Positions 22,529-35,599 of a stretch of DNA of 64,000 bases are shown one piece after another. The stretch is from Xiphydria camelus (taxonomy: Eukaryota; Arthropoda; Insecta; Hymenoptera; Xiphydriidae). Location: positions 3,048,001 through 3,112,000 of the forward strand of contig OY783195.1 of NCBI GenBank assembly GCA_963678675.1. Direction: 5' to 3'. Under the pieces are notes generated by a model. The model was not told the DNA's origin. It saw nothing but the letters and a program-made list of their open reading frames with translations, and did no database searches. How positions within the stretch are numbered: the stretch's first letter is position 1; every line of letters starts with the position of its first letter. The position numbers and the translations under genes were made by a program.

Positions 22529-25500
22529 TCACATAAGACAACAGCGCTCTTCGCCTTGTGGATCCCCCTGAAACATAAAACCACCAATGGTTTCTTTAGC
22601 GCGAAAAAAGCTTGCGCGAAAATCCCGCGTACGGTACCAGCCCAGCATGCCTCCTAGCCATTTTTGTCACAGTGCATTTTATTCTCGCTATTAGTCACGA
22701 TGATGTAAGCGCCTTTCGAAATAACCAAGCTAAGATGTAGGCACGTCTGATTTCCGTTGTTTCAACGGGGTAACCGACTCGAGAATAGACATTAGAAATT
22801 TCAGCGAATTTCTGTTTTTTAGAGAAGAGTTATGATTTTGCTTTCGTGTGGATTGATATATTATTAACGCATTCAAAATGTGCGTATGCGATTTACAAAT
22901 AATGGGGCAATTATAGAAAAACAAATTCGACTATTTCTCCTTATTTGACCTTAATTTCATCTACCTGGTAATCCGTCAAAAGTATTTTTAGCAATTCAGT
23001 AGGGCACTTCTTCATTCCGTTTCTAGAAGACTCAAGTTATTGCTGTGTCCACATGGTAAAGTTTTTCGAAACGAGAAATATAACGCGATATAAGAGATGT
23101 AGATCAATATTAGAATGTAAATAAAAATAACACACTTTCTAAGCATTGAACTGAAGTTCAAATAACCAACCAAAAATGAAACTGAACAGCCAAAAATCTG
23201 AAATCAAGTGAACTTCGGACGATGACCAAAAGTCACTACTCTAAAGACAATGTGGTTAAGTGAGGGTGGTACATACCTACTCTGGACAAAGATTACTTTC
23301 GCAATATAAATGAGGTTTTAGTGAAGCGTGAGCAGTAAAAAATGCATGGTGCGAAATGACAGAGAAATAATATACTAAAGCCAAATAATTGTTTGTTTAG
23401 ACAGTCTTATAATCGAGGCAATGTATTAATTATAGACAATGACTGAACGGCTGAACGTCTGAAAGGTTGAATGACAACTTACATAGGCCGCCCATCTGAG
23501 CCGTGTGCCCTCACTCTTAATATGGGTAGAGATATCTTCTCTATGAAACAAGAAGTGCACATTGGTAAGGCATACCCCCGTATTAGATCGTGTCAATCTT
23601 TATATTATTTTAATTTAGCGTTACTTATTAGACGGAGATCGTTATTATTTAAATGATGAAACTTGGAGAATCGATCTAGTACTGATTATTGGAAACACGT
23701 ATAACTTCGTACGCCCACATTGTCTTTTTTGTTTTATGCTATTAACCCCAAACTGCATAACACCGTAACGCGAATGCAACTCCAATTTAAACCACAGCGC
23801 TTGCTAGATTACTATGGCGGGCATGTGAGAAATAGTGATGTCACAAGTTTGTTTATTCATTCGCCGATATTTATATACTTCCTTGTGCTCATCAAACTGA
23901 ACCTTCCGTACATATTATCAACTTAAACAACCGAAAGAAGGTATTATTAGATCCTTAAATTCATTTATTGCGATAAAGTGAGCAAACTAAATATCGAGGT
24001 AGAAGTTAACGGTGGAGAAGAAGAGTAACAGTTGCGGCCGGTGGTCGTAACGTTTTCTCAGAGTCGCGAACGTCAGCAGAAATAGCCTTGATATTAAGAA
24101 ATACAGTAAGGTAGCCCTGTCTATATGCTCAAAGAAAAAAACGAATTCAAAGTCTAGTACGTTGTACCTAACAGAACTTTCTATCGACGCGATAATTCGC
24201 ATCTAGTATTTCGCACAGTTTATAAGAATAATACATACGCGAGTACCGAGCACGCGCGCGGGTACAATGCACTATACAGTTACTGAATAGGACCATGCCA
24301 AGCATGACGCGTTATAAAAAATCGCGAGTTCTAGCGTTACTACAATTCTAAAAAAACATGGCAGACCCCGAATTTAATTTCCTTTTCGTGTAATAGCGTA
24401 GCAGTTTCATCAAAAATGGTACAATGGCCATACAGGTAGCTCAATTTCGTCACCTAGCTGCGCATCGGCACTGCGAGCGGCTTCTTACGGTCGCGCGAAA
24501 TACATCCTATTCGCACTTACCTGTTGATGGTGGAGTTCTTCGGACGGTCTAAACCCCAAATTTTCCCTGTGTCGGGACAGGGACGTCGACAGTTGTTGCC
24601 TCTTTCGCTCGGAGGTTGCCATTTCCTGGAACAGAAGGTGAAACTGATTAGCCGGTTTCGCGATACGTCGATCGTGATTCGAATCACACGTGAAAGCGAT
24701 ACGATGCGAATCGCTGCATCGCGATTAGAGCCATGTACATAAAGTGTTCGCCGAGCGGTAAACTTTAGAAGATAAGGGAATTTGTTGTTTGAGGATTACG
24801 ACGTGCGAAACTCACCTCTCCATCGTTGTTCAGAAGCGTGGTGGTCATGTTGTCGGCAGTGAACCACTTCTGGCCCTTCATGACGAGGTTGGACGGCGGT
24901 TCATGGGTAGCGCCAATGTCTGCCGACCAGACCATAATCGTCGCCCCGGCGTCGATCTTCGAAGTGCGGTGGAATTTGAAGGACGTCTCGAGTGCTCCCG
25001 CTTTGCGAATCAATTGCCACCCGCTCAGCGCGATTTCCTGTAATGCGGAAAAATAAGAGGCTCGAATAAATAAAGAATCCTCAGAGTATCGTCCACGTAA
25101 AAATTGAGCGTCGCAACTTATTCGAAACCCACCTTGTTACCCTTGTTAGTCAGCTTGACGTAGCGCCCTTGAGGATCCGCTTCGGTGATCTCAATGTCGC
25201 CCCTCGCGGTTCCCGAGACGCTGTAGTCGCTACTGCTGCGCTCCTCGCTTTCCTCGAGCAGAGTGCGCTTCCTCTTTCCGCCTCTTATAGGAGTGTGCCT
25301 CGATGGAGTGCTCCTACTTCCCGAAATCGAGGATGAAGTCGGCGACTGCATCGGCGTGATGTTCAATCTGTTTGTCAGTTAAACACGAATGTACATTCGG
25401 CCGCTGTCAAGAGTTAATGGAACAAACGTTCGTTCTCGCAACCGAGTCGTTCAATTACCTAGCCTCCTCGGATTCCAGCAGCTTCCTGTACGCCGCGATT

Positions 25501-27584
25501 TCAAGATCCAGAGCAACCTTGATGTCCATGAGATCTTGATACTCCTGCAATTGCTGGGCCATTTCGTCGCGCATTCGCGCCAATTCGGCCTCCAGACTGG
25601 CCAAACTCTCCGTATGACGAGCCCTCTCGTTTTCTCGCAGATTTTCCAGATCCCTGATGCGAGCGTTGAGAGCGTTGTTCGCGCCCTCCAGCTCGCTGAT
25701 ACGCTGATTGAGTCCCTCGATGCGGGACCTCGTCTGGCGCAGCTCGTCCACCGCCATGCTAGCGGCACCGCTGTTGCGTTGGGCGTGCGACGTCAAATTC
25801 TTGATCTTGTTCTCGTAAAGCATTTCTATCTCCTCGCGATTCACCCGCATCTGGGCCTCGTACTGGTCGCGCAATTCCTGCAGCGACTGCTGCAGCTTGG
25901 CCTCGTATTGCTCGGCGAGGCGACCGTCGATCTCGGAAATCTCCACCTGGCGTCGGGTGCGAGTTTCGGTGAGCTCCTGCTGGTACACTTGATCCTTGAA
26001 GCTGATGTCCTCCTTGAGACTCTGGATGTTGTTCTCCAGGTCGATGCGCTGAAGCGTCTCTTCCTCGAGATGCTTGCGGGCATCGTCCAGCAACGCTTGC
26101 AACCGCTGGACTTCCTTCTCCAACTCACGCTCCCTTTCGGCGAGCTTTTTGCGCTCGGCCTGAGACTGATTGTACTTTGACTGCAAGTCTCCGCAGCGAG
26201 TTTCGTAGATCAACAGGTTGCCCTCGACGATCTGGAGGTCTTTCGTCTTCTTATCCAATCTGAATGAAAATTCGCGAGCGTTAAATACAACGTCGAAAAC
26301 TTGATTTGCAGATAAATTTAGCGATAGAAAAGATTCCACTTGAGCCTGACAATTAATTTATCATTAAAATATTCGAATCGAAACAATAATTCTAAAATGT
26401 TAAATTTTGCACGAACTTCGCGTGACATCTTACAACACAGTTTCAGGGAGCGAAAAGGGACGAGTACGAAGCATCGATTACGCGCGGTGCGTTAGCCACC
26501 CTGCTGCGAACGAGGTAAATGTCATTGGAAACGATAGTACGCTCAAAGCTATGATCCCCCGGTCAGAGCGGCGTCTTGTAAATGCAGTATAAACTCGATG
26601 TATGTGCATGAGCGTAGAACTCGAAGTCGAGGGTGCGATTGTCGCACGGATCTCTCGGGATTTTTTTTTTGTGAGAGGTTCCATCGAACCACGGCCCGGC
26701 CCTGACCGCGTAAACGTTCATCGTTATCCAAAGGCGTGGCACTCGTCGGTGGAAGCGTGTACACACATGGCGTGGGGTGACGCGCTCGCATATGCGTCCG
26801 CTTTCCCGAAAGAAGTAGTAATTACTCCAGTTTGATACGACGGATAGCGTCTAGCCACAGCTCGGGATTAGATTAAGTTCCTCGCATGCTGACCAGCCCA
26901 AAGAATGGGTTTAGTATTGAGGACTGTACGACGAATTTTGTATTAGACGTACGTTCATTGATATCTTTAATTTTTCTACATATTTTTCCTGGAGTAAAAG
27001 AATAAATATGCGGCAGAATTCGCGATATCGACGAGCTTTGTGAAGCAAAATATATCTACAGTGAATAAAGCTTGTTTCTTTCCCACCCTATTCTTAGCCT
27101 CCGCTACGCCCCTGAAGGTGAGTAGAATTTTGGGACCGGCGTGATTCGGCAGGAAAGGTGTGTACCTGCGTCGAATAACGAGAGCGGAAACTCCTTTGCT
27201 ATGCATGCGTACACTTCCATAAATTCTCGTAATACGCTGCCGCGGATCATGTCAGTCGCATCCTGTTCGACTCTTGATTACAAATAAAGCGTAAAACGTT
27301 TCCCCATTCAATTTTCCTTCTCTCCGGCACTCCAGACTCAAAGAATATATTTAATTCAAATCAAAAATCGCATAGCGATGCTCCGAAATATCCAAAGAAC
27401 GTTATTTCACGAGCAATTTCTTCGTGGATGAGAACACTCGTAATTTTGGCCACATACGTGGCGATAGAGTTTCTAGTTAGCGCAAAGCGTGACCGCGAAG
27501 CCGCGCATGGGCACTTACGTACGCACACGTATGATTCTCTGCACGTATAACGGAAACATTTGTCGGGTCTAGAGTTAGAGAGAG

Positions 27585-27631
<47 letters not shown>

Positions 27632-30600
27632 GAGAGTAGGCGAGACGAAGAGAGAAAAGAGAGACGACAAATTTGCACGCGCGTGTGCTTATTATCGAAA
27701 CATCGTCCCACGTTCAAGACCAGTGGTGATCAACTATTTCTACGCAGGACGCCGATTCCGGAAAAGAAAAAAGAATGGATTCTGCTGATTCTAGACTCTA
27801 CGAAACTATGAAATACTCATAATCAAATCGTGCTGCAGCCGAAGCTACTCCACGCGAATCTGGCGCAACGATATTTCAGCTTCAAGCCATCATATTATCG
27901 CATGCGGTCCTTTCTCGCATCGCGAGGTCACCAACGACGAGGCATCGCAACGCGCGCACGCTCACAGAGATCTCGATAACTTATTTTTACAGATTCTACC
28001 TTCTCGTCGTCCTTGGCCCACTCGTACTCGCACCCGCGCGCCGCAAAGGAAATCCGAGAGGTGCGCTTACGGAAAGGGAAACAGAACTTCTGCTTTCGGC
28101 GAAGGGCGCGCGCGTTGCGAGGCGACCGGAAAGGAGAGCCGGTCTGCTGCGAGCGAAGCGAATATGTATTGCGAAATAAAGAGAGAGGAGAATTTTGGAG
28201 AATAAAAATTGCTGAAGAATCGCCTACTTCGTCGAAAAGATTTATTTTCCCCGTTCCAATTCCCACCGCGAATCTTTCCGTGATCAAAGACAAACGAACG
28301 GACGACCAGGCGAACGTTACTCTCTGCAGAAGGCGTACGGAAGCACCGCCGCCGTTCAATGAATGATTTCGCTTCTGCGTAGGACGAGCTTCTCGATGCG
28401 CGCGCGAGCCGCCCTGTCTACCGGTACGTATGTACGCGTAGGGACCCCCGGGAGTTGCGCTCTAACGCAAGGCAATGTCAAGAGCGCGTCGTGGCGAACG
28501 TGACGCAATTGGGTCACCCGGTGGCTTCGACGCCGACGCTGTCGTATACGCACTCTCGATCGCCACCGGCCGGCACGCGATTTTCCATCGAGGTCCCGCG
28601 TTGTTCCGCCGCGTTTCGTATCGAGATAACGGTTCGCAGTGCCTTTGCATGTGCCATGTGAGGCTGAACTTACTCGCAAAGAGAGAAACTTCAATCACTA
28701 TTATCTCATTATCAATGAATTTTCGGCCTATATCGATATAAGACTTTATTGTAGATAAAAACGCAATCTTCAAAAAAGTATTATACAAATATCACAGCCA
28801 AAAGCTTATAGGTAATGAGATAATAGTGATTGAAGTTTCTTTCCTGTGGCGAGTAAGTTTAGTCTCGTACTATACTGTGAAACAAATTTGTAGGTGTTCA
28901 ATTTAATACAATTGTACGTAAAGCTTTTATCCAATACGTGATTATGAAAATTAATATAAGTACTTGTGGTTATAAAATGTATACGGGCTATTTGGAGCGA
29001 GGAGCGAGAGATAAGGCAGGTGCATAACGATACGATACCGAGTCTCGATTAGACTGCAATGTGCAAGGCTAACCGATGACGAAGCAGTCGAACGAATATA
29101 AGTATTGCGTCAACGGCGTTTTTCGTCCGTGAAGTCACAGTCGCCGTCCTTTTGCGTGATATACTCCTGTGCACCCGATCGTGCCTCCGTGTGAATTCTT
29201 CGCGAGCCAATGCCGAAGGGCGCACGCGAGCACGTGCCTTACGAGGGGACAACACAGATTCGAGGCGAGAGATACAGTTGCCCAACTTTTAGACAAGGTC
29301 CCTACGCCTTACAACCGTCACTTCCACCGGAATAGTAATGACGTCGGCCCCCGGAGCCCTGATGTCATCCACGATTTCGTATGCGAGTCCCATTGAGCGG
29401 ACCTTTGCCGCCGATCGCGTCTCCCGTGCGAGCATTCCCGCGTTTTGGGTCACCTCGTGTTTTTTTTATACCCCTGAATTTGCGATTGGCTAATCACGGC
29501 TCGAAATAGATATGATATAGCTAGATGCGATTGTAGCGACGCTCCGGTTCGTTGGAGTCGCTTCGCCTCAATGAGGAAAACGAGGATGTCGATGCTGCGG
29601 GCCCGATAGACTCGAACCCGCTATTAATAATGCCTGGTTTATGATTAGGTCCTAATCCTAACTTAATTTCAGACTTATCCTATAACGCTTGATCGTTTCG
29701 ACATCGGTTTCACGTCCACCTTTAATTTTGCGCAAGCTTTTCTCGAATCGCTTGCCCTATTTCATTCCCAGTCTGATAGTCCTGATTCACGGCGTGTGCG
29801 TTCCTAATTTTTACATCAAATCAACAGAAATCGTTTGTTACAAGTGTGAATTGAAAATGATGCATTAAATTTACATCACAGCATTGTGTAAATTTGACGT
29901 TATAAGCAAATTTACGCAAAATTTAACTTATTGAATCACAGTAATGCGCTAAATTTACTTATTTCAGAAATATAAGTACGTCATTCAATTACATAAATAA
30001 ACAGTGCAGAGAGGACTCATAAAACACACATAGTTGCCGCACACCTTGTTCCAAGTTTACGTAAAGTTGCTGCAAAATTTACATCATACGTCTGGCTGGG
30101 TTTTTAGGACATTATAGTTAAAAATTAGGAATTTTTCCGGGTTAAACTAAAACAGGACAGGGATGAGGACTGAGAAACAGCCAATCACGAATGAGTTGCA
30201 TTGGAACAGAGAAGTTAGGACCTCAGCATAAACCAGACATAAAGGTGATGTGGGACACCGGCAGCGCAGTCGAAAGCGCGACGGGGTCGGAAGGATTTTG
30301 AAAGGAGCTCGCACGTGTATCGCGAGCGACTATTTAACTCTGTCCATCTTGCCTCGACGAAATCCTCTTCACGAATGCGAATTCTTCCGATTCCAAGACC
30401 CGATAATATCCGGCGAGCGGCGACGCCGGGACGGTTGTCCTTTCGTTATATCGATGTCGCGAGTATCGCGATATTACAGGAATCCCGGCAAAACGCCGGG
30501 TAAAAATAGCCTTGCGTTACTCTCGCCCGACGAGGGTCGATGTTTTCGAATCGGTCGCTATACGGGGTGACATCACCACCGCATAGTATGTGTGACGCAA

Positions 30601-32410
30601 CCACGCCGGCGTAACGTCACGCCGGGTACTTTCCAGCCGTGCCCGACCGGCTTTTCAGGTGGCGTATGCCGTGCGTACGCGTGCCTATTTACTATTTACA
30701 ACGCCGCCTCTTCCCTGATTCCCTGCTGCCGGGCGTCGACGCCTCCGGGAGTAACCATTCGCGTTGGGGAAAACGGGGGAATCGATATGCCGCGTGCGAT
30801 TGCAATGTTTCGCTGGATAATCGATAAACGAGCCTGCGATATTTCCGGAGCGAAATGCCGCGTGTCGTTTATCCGATCGAAATCTACGATTTCGAGACCG
30901 CCGCTTCTCTTTCGACTGTTTCGAGGGAATGATAATTCCGCGGAGGTTTACATGAATTTTTGGAGGGTTCGACGAACGCTTGAATCCTCGGGGTATCAGC
31001 GAGAGAACGGGATGGCTTTGCGCTGGCTTTCACGCTACTTTCTAACTGAGATTTGGCCATTTTGTAAAATCCGCTTGCTCCGCGCTTTTAGAACAGGTTT
31101 GGCGAGTTGCGAGAACTTTACATTTCAAATTCCACGATAGAAGGCTCTAAATCTCATGGTGCCAAGGGAAATTTGTACATTTATCGATAAAGAAAAATTA
31201 CTTTAGCCAAAAGTCTCGGAATTTTCGTCAATTCTTTTGGGGATAATGCCAGATTAACGGCCTTTCAGACATGATAAAGCAACTGCTTCAACCACATAAG
31301 TCCTTCAAAGCTATTGATCCAACTCTGTTTATGGCTTTGAGCATGCAATGGTACTTTATACGGAACAGGGAGTCCTCGTACTATGACCTACTTTTGTATC
31401 TCTCTTTCGCGATCAACAATCGCAGATATATAAAATTTATAGCAAAAGATACAAGAATATTTTTGGAAAAGAATTTGGTATCAGGGGTCGCGAATGGTCG
31501 ATCATAAACCGGCGGCAAAATTAAGGGGACTGTTTAACTGCTGGCAAAAAAAACAACGTTATCTGCTTTCATTATATTGGCAAAAGATAACGACCACGCA
31601 TATTACGAGCTCTCCAAGAAAATTCCTCGACAATTCTTTTACTGAATCATCAATTTCGTCGTTGTCACGACGAAACATTTTAAGCTCCGAGGAGCTGAAA
31701 TAATAAAGAGCCGAACCCTGAAATACGTTTTAGCTTTTTTTCCGAAACTCTTTTGCAAGAAGTATTAACCTAATCTGGAGAAATTTAGTATTTTCTCTCT
31801 CTAGGACCATAATTAGTCCTATAAATGCCTAGCTGAAAGAACTACCACGCTCCTATTGACATAGGTGGAACTTCGATGTGAAAAACCTTCGCATTCCGAC
31901 GAATATTTTCGGAGCATTAGCCGAAAAAAAAAAATGACCCACGCGGAAATGATTCTAACGCGCGAACATGTAATGGTGAGAGGTCGGATGTACGACTACT
32001 TACTTCGTCTTCAGGTCCTCGTTGTCGTCCCAAAGACGTTTGGTATCAATCTCGAGTTTGGCTCTCTCCTTCGCGGTATCGTCGAGCAATTTCCTGGTGT
32101 CCGATAACTCGTGCTCGTACATGGACTTGATGTTCGACACTTCCCGCGTGACAGTCTCCTGGGTGGTCTGGACCTCCCGGGTCAACCGCGAATTCTCCGC
32201 TTCCAGATGACGCACTTTCTCGATGTAACAGGCGAGACGATCGTTCAGGTTTTGCAGATCTTGCTTCTCTTGAAGGCGGGAGTAACGTGTCGGGCTCAAC
32301 GGACTTCCCGGCCGGCGGCCGATTGGCGTCGATGTACTGGGCTGCGGCGATTGCACCGAACCGACGCTCGACGATGTAACCACGGTTTTCTTGGTCGTTT
32401 TCGCAGACAT
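22529..32410 (-). CDS. Lam: Lamin, nuclear intermediate filament protein
   Basis: B-type-like lamin of about 602 residues that polymerises under the inner nuclear membrane. Coding exons in transcript order: 32410-32004, 26259-25459, 25367-25133, 25037-24816, 24625-24521 and 22567-22529. Every junction is AG/GT and in frame. The Ser/Thr-rich head ends in [10 protein letters not shown], a likely mitotic CDK site. The coiled-coil rod starts at [21 protein letters not shown] and ends near residue 403 with [15 protein letters not shown]. The nuclear localisation signal GGKRKR is at about 432-437. The lamin tail (Ig-fold) domain covers about 470-570, with [19 protein letters not shown] and [19 protein letters not shown]. 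The tail then reads [19 protein letters not shown] and finishes [12 protein letters not shown], a CaaX box ending in Met that predicts farnesylation. Start: ATG at 32410 with AA before it. Intron 1 is 5.7 kb and intron 5 is 1.95 kb. It shares its upstream region with Wdr43. Confidence 0.95.
22568..24520 (-). other. Lamin intron 5
   Basis: This lies between the donor CAG|GTAAGT at 24521/24520 and the acceptor TTTCAG at 22568. It carries no convincing reading frame. The GCGCGAAAA word is duplicated near 22600-22620. I see nothing else of note. Confidence 0.7.
27574..27637. repeat. GA microsatellite in Lamin intron 1
   Basis: A nearly uninterrupted GA dinucleotide tract of about 60 bp, continuing as GGAAGAGAGTAGG. 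Open frames running through it are composed of Arg/Glu repeats and are artefacts. Confidence 0.9.
28660..28866. mobile_element. MITE family copy 1 (Lamin intron 1)
   Basis: 207 bp with terminal inverted repeats. The left end is GAGGCTGAACTTACTCGC and the right end is GCGAGTAAGTTTAGTCTC. Inside these, AAACTTCAATCACTATTATC near the left pairs with GATAATAGTGATTGAAGTTT near the right. A close second copy lies at 41587-41786 and a diverged third at about 51150-51315, which identifies a repeat family. Confidence 0.8.
29633..30236. mobile_element. Possible 0.6-kb element with short terminal inverted repeats
   Basis: CCTGGTTTATGATTAGGTCC at 29633 is matched by the reverse complement of the right end, CTGGTTTATGCTGAGGTCC (to 30236), with a few mismatches. 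The interior is AT-rich with repeated AAATTTAC words. No transposase is encoded. The match is short, so a non-autonomous transposon is likely but not proven. Confidence 0.45.
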
Positions 32411-33026
32411 TTCGAAGCTGTTTTATGTATCTTCGGCACGATTCTCGATCCTGCGCACTGCCACTTCACTTATAATCTAATTCTCTACTTAGCGTAAAGG
32501 AACACCGCGTCCGGCGAGTGGGCTTTTACGGTTAGAATGTGCGGCACAACGTAACTCGCACAACACAACCAACGGACGAACGCGTACTGACGCCAGCTCC
32601 GACATGGGAGCGGATTGCCAACGCACGCAAGTCATCCAAACGCTTTCTAATTGGTTGGCGCTTAAATTTGTATCTAACTTCGACCAATGGCGTGCGCGCG
32701 CATTAAAGGCGGTTTGCTCGATATTCGTAGCATCGCCGAGAGATGGCAGAAACGATGCGGATACAAAAAAATGGCGCGATTTTTCAATTAACTTTCGCCT
32801 GAGATTGTAGGAGAAGAGTTAATCCATGCGTGAACATTGAATTATAAATTAAAAATTATAAACGCAGTGGTCGGTTCAACTAATGAGTAAATAATAAAAA
32901 ATACGAACCCATCGGTAGCTCCTGATTCTTCTCTGATTAGGTCTGTTCGCGCAGCCTACACTCCCTACCTTTTCCAAAGGAAGGGGGTCGTGTCACTCGA
33001 GCGCGTGGTAAATATAATAAGTAAAG
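32411..33026. promoter_or_regulatory. Divergent promoter region of Lamin (-) and Wdr43 (+)
   Basis: The two start codons are 616 bp apart and face away from each other. The region has no clear TATA box at either gene. It does have CCAAT-type motifs in both orientations (ATTGG near 32651, CCAAT near 32683) close together, as in many housekeeping promoters. Transcription start sites were not determined. Confidence 0.55.
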
Positions 33027-35546
33027 ATGGCGAGCTCGGGGTGCTCCGCATTTTCACACGACGGCCAATTTTTGGCTTATTGTGGAAACGACGGCAAATT
33101 GAAAATTTGGGAGACCTCGTCTAACCGTCTGAAGCAAGAATACGTTCCTAATTTACACTTATCATCTCCGTGCAGTGTTTTAGAATGGATCGCCGTAAGC
33201 CGTCAATCGGCTGCCACTACGGTAAGCCATGTGGTCTCATTTAGCCATTATTTTAAATCGCAATATACATTAAAGTATTCTTTATTCTATCACGAATGAC
33301 TCTTATTCATTATCACACGTAAATTATCTCCATTTTGATACATTTTCAATTCATTTTACATATTTATATATCGGAGGTTATGTACCGGATTGACCTTAAC
33401 CTTAAAAAAAAAAACTTGAGGTCGTTCTATAAGTAATTTCTGACATTCACACGTTAAAAAATGAACTTATATCATTAAGTAATTATCGTAACACTTTCAT
33501 CTTTTAACCGACTCCACTTTGAATGGTCTTTCAGCCTTCTCCATGGAAAAAGCGCAAAAGAAAATCAGTGTCAGAAGATGTCGAAAGGAAAGAGATTGTA
33601 GCTATGGGTTCGGTTAACGGCGATGTCACTTTATATGACGTCGCGTCGGCCTCCGTTAGTAAACAATTGCAAAATGGTCATTCGGCGACTATTACGGCCA
33701 TCGCTTGGTCAGAAACCAGTGGTCTATTTACAGCAGCCGAAGATCACCACATTGTCGAGTGGAACGTTAAAGAGAACGGCATAAAGTGCAAGTGGAAATC
33801 AGGCAAGAGAAAAGTCACAGCCATCGCCGTTTTACCTGATGGGAAGTCTGTGATTGGTGGGGCACGAATGATTAAGTGGTGGGATTTAGCTACAAAACAG
33901 TTGATCTGTACGTTTACCGGTCATGCCAGTCAAATAACATTCTTAAATCCTATAAGGATAAATGAAGATACTTGCTATCTCATCAGTGGTGCTAGTGGCG
34001 AAGTACACCTCAATGTATGGTTGCTGAATGAAGTACGTTTAGTATTGGCTTTAGTTCACTGTCATTCATTCCATAACATTTTCTCCAATAAGCTAATCTT
34101 CAACTTCTGCGCTATTTCAGGTTCAAACGGATAAGAACTCAGTAGCAACACTGGCAATGCAGGACGACGCAACGTCCGTGTCAGTTCGCGTTACGGAAAA
34201 TTCCGAAATGACGGTTCTCACGGGAACCAGGTCCGGCCAAGCACATCTATTCAGATACCAGCCAAGCGAGCGTGCTTTGAAACCAATAAAACCGTCTCTT
34301 ACGATAGTCGTCGCGTCCGACTCCGGCCAGAAGGAGTCGGTTCAACAGATACCCATTTTGAAAGTGCAATTGACTGAGGACGCTAAATTTTTATTGGCAT
34401 ATGGTTCTTTCCTCAACGTAGTATTCGAGAAAGTTGCGCCGGATTTGTCCGAAAAAGTACAATGTTTAGTGAGGACGGATGTTAAAAGAACCAGGGAGAG
34501 GAAGGAGGAAGCAGTTACGAAGGTCAAAGCAACGGATAACGACGGAGACGTAGAGTACCTGGCGCCGGGTAATTAGCGCATTTCACAAATTTTAGAAGCA
34601 TTCGCAACTGCGCACGATCACTAACGTTATTATTATTTGTTATTTCAGGATCAGCCGGTACCACGACAAAGAGAAACCGGGCGGGAACGTCGGGTTCTCA
34701 GTTACCAATGAAGGTAAGATTGGAGAACCTCAGCCTAAATTCCGAGGCAGATACTCCTGGAAAAACTACGACAAAAGGAGCAAACATGGCCCAGTTACTC
34801 ATGCAAGGACTACACAGTAAAGACAAGAAGCTTCTATTGACGGTTCTGTTAACTAAGAAAGAAAGTTTAATAAAGAACACTATCGCTAAATTACCCGTCC
34901 AGGAGATAACTCCACTCCTCAAGGAACTGACAACGATGTTACAGGGAAAGACCTATCCGTAAGGGATCTTCTGAGAACTCTACTATCTGTATAAGAAGCT
35001 CGTGCTTCGTGCAATGCTAGAAAAGAAGTGTTTTTTATGTTTCAGAAGTCAGATAGCAGTTATGTGGTTGAAAGTATTGGTGGCCACACACGCGGCTCAC
35101 CTTTTGTCGCATCCAGACATAGGAGATTCGCTCGGTCCCATTTTGGGCTTGGTGGATGCGAAAGTAATGTTATTGTCGGAACTCTCCAGGTTAAGAGGAC
35201 GAGTATCTCTCATTACCGGTCAAATTTCGCAAACTGATGAGAAGCACGATAGAGATATAACGGAAGAGAGCTTGCTGGTCTACCAGGATGCTAGTACGTA
35301 TTTCTGAAATATTTCATCGCATGAAGAAACTTCCGAATAGCCAAAAATACGGAACCGTTTTGTATTAAATGATATGTTTTGCTCGTATGTGCAGATTCGT
35401 CTGAAGAGGATACGGATGTGGAGGAAGGTGAAGTGAGCAGCGAATCGGACGAAAATTGGGAGGAAATATCAGATCAGGAGGAGCAAGATATAGTTGAGAA
35501 CGGTAAATCGGACGACGGGGAAGACGATTCCGCCATGTCCAGTTGA
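33027..35546 (+). CDS. Wdr43: WD repeat-containing protein 43 (UTP5-like), ribosome biogenesis
   Basis: Predicted nucleolar component of the t-UTP part of the small-subunit processome, needed for rDNA transcription and early 18S rRNA processing (family knowledge). Coding exons: 33027-33221, 33535-34032, 34121-34568, 34649-34958, 35046-35293 and 35395-35546, giving about 616 residues with all phases matching. The N-terminal half has WD40 units: FSHDGQFLAYCGNDGKLKIW, AMGSVNGDVTLYDV, HSATITAIAWSETSGLF and TAIAVLPDGKSVIGG. A basic patch, PWKKRKRKS, follows the first intron. The Utp12 domain lies in exons 4-5 (MAQLLMQGLHSKDKKLLLTV to LSELSRLRGRVSLI). The acidic tail SSEEDTDVEEGEVSSE ends in DDSAMSS. 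The start is the first ATG of the WD frame, in AAAGATGGCG. The paralogue assignment rests on domain order plus the acidic tail. Confidence 0.88.
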
Positions 35547-35593
35547 ATAACTGAAAAAAGTAAGTAATTTACTTAGTCAATTTAAATACCCGT

Positions 35594-35599
35594 AATAAA
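35594..35599 (+). terminator. Candidate poly(A) signal of Wdr43
   Basis: AATAAA starts 48 nt after the Wdr43 stop codon, which would give a very short 3' UTR. Confidence 0.55.

Larger units (their letters stand above)
26260..32003 (-). other. Lamin intron 1
   Basis: A 5.7-kb intron between the donor GAA|GTAAGT (32004/32003) and the acceptor TTCATTCAG (26260). It holds a GA microsatellite (27574-27637), two inverted-repeat elements (28660-28866 and 29633-30236) and GC-richer patches at about 27.9-28.6 and 30.2-31.1 kb. No nested gene could be supported. Confidence 0.7.

Noticed and set aside
25389..26180. 263-codon open frame on the plus strand
   Set aside because: It is the antisense of the Lamin rod exon, whose minus-strand frame has clear coiled-coil and lamin motifs. 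The plus frame is Leu/Val-rich shadow sequence.
27560..27811. Open frame of alternating Arg and Glu
   Set aside because: Translation of a GA microsatellite.
29590..29640. Possible tRNA B-box (GGGTTCGAGTC on the minus strand)
   Set aside because: No A-box and no cloverleaf arms at the required distance.
33222..33534. snoRNA in the first Wdr43 intron (vertebrate WDR43 introns host snoRNAs)
   Set aside because: No RTGATGA and CTGA pair or H/ACA layout could be found by eye.
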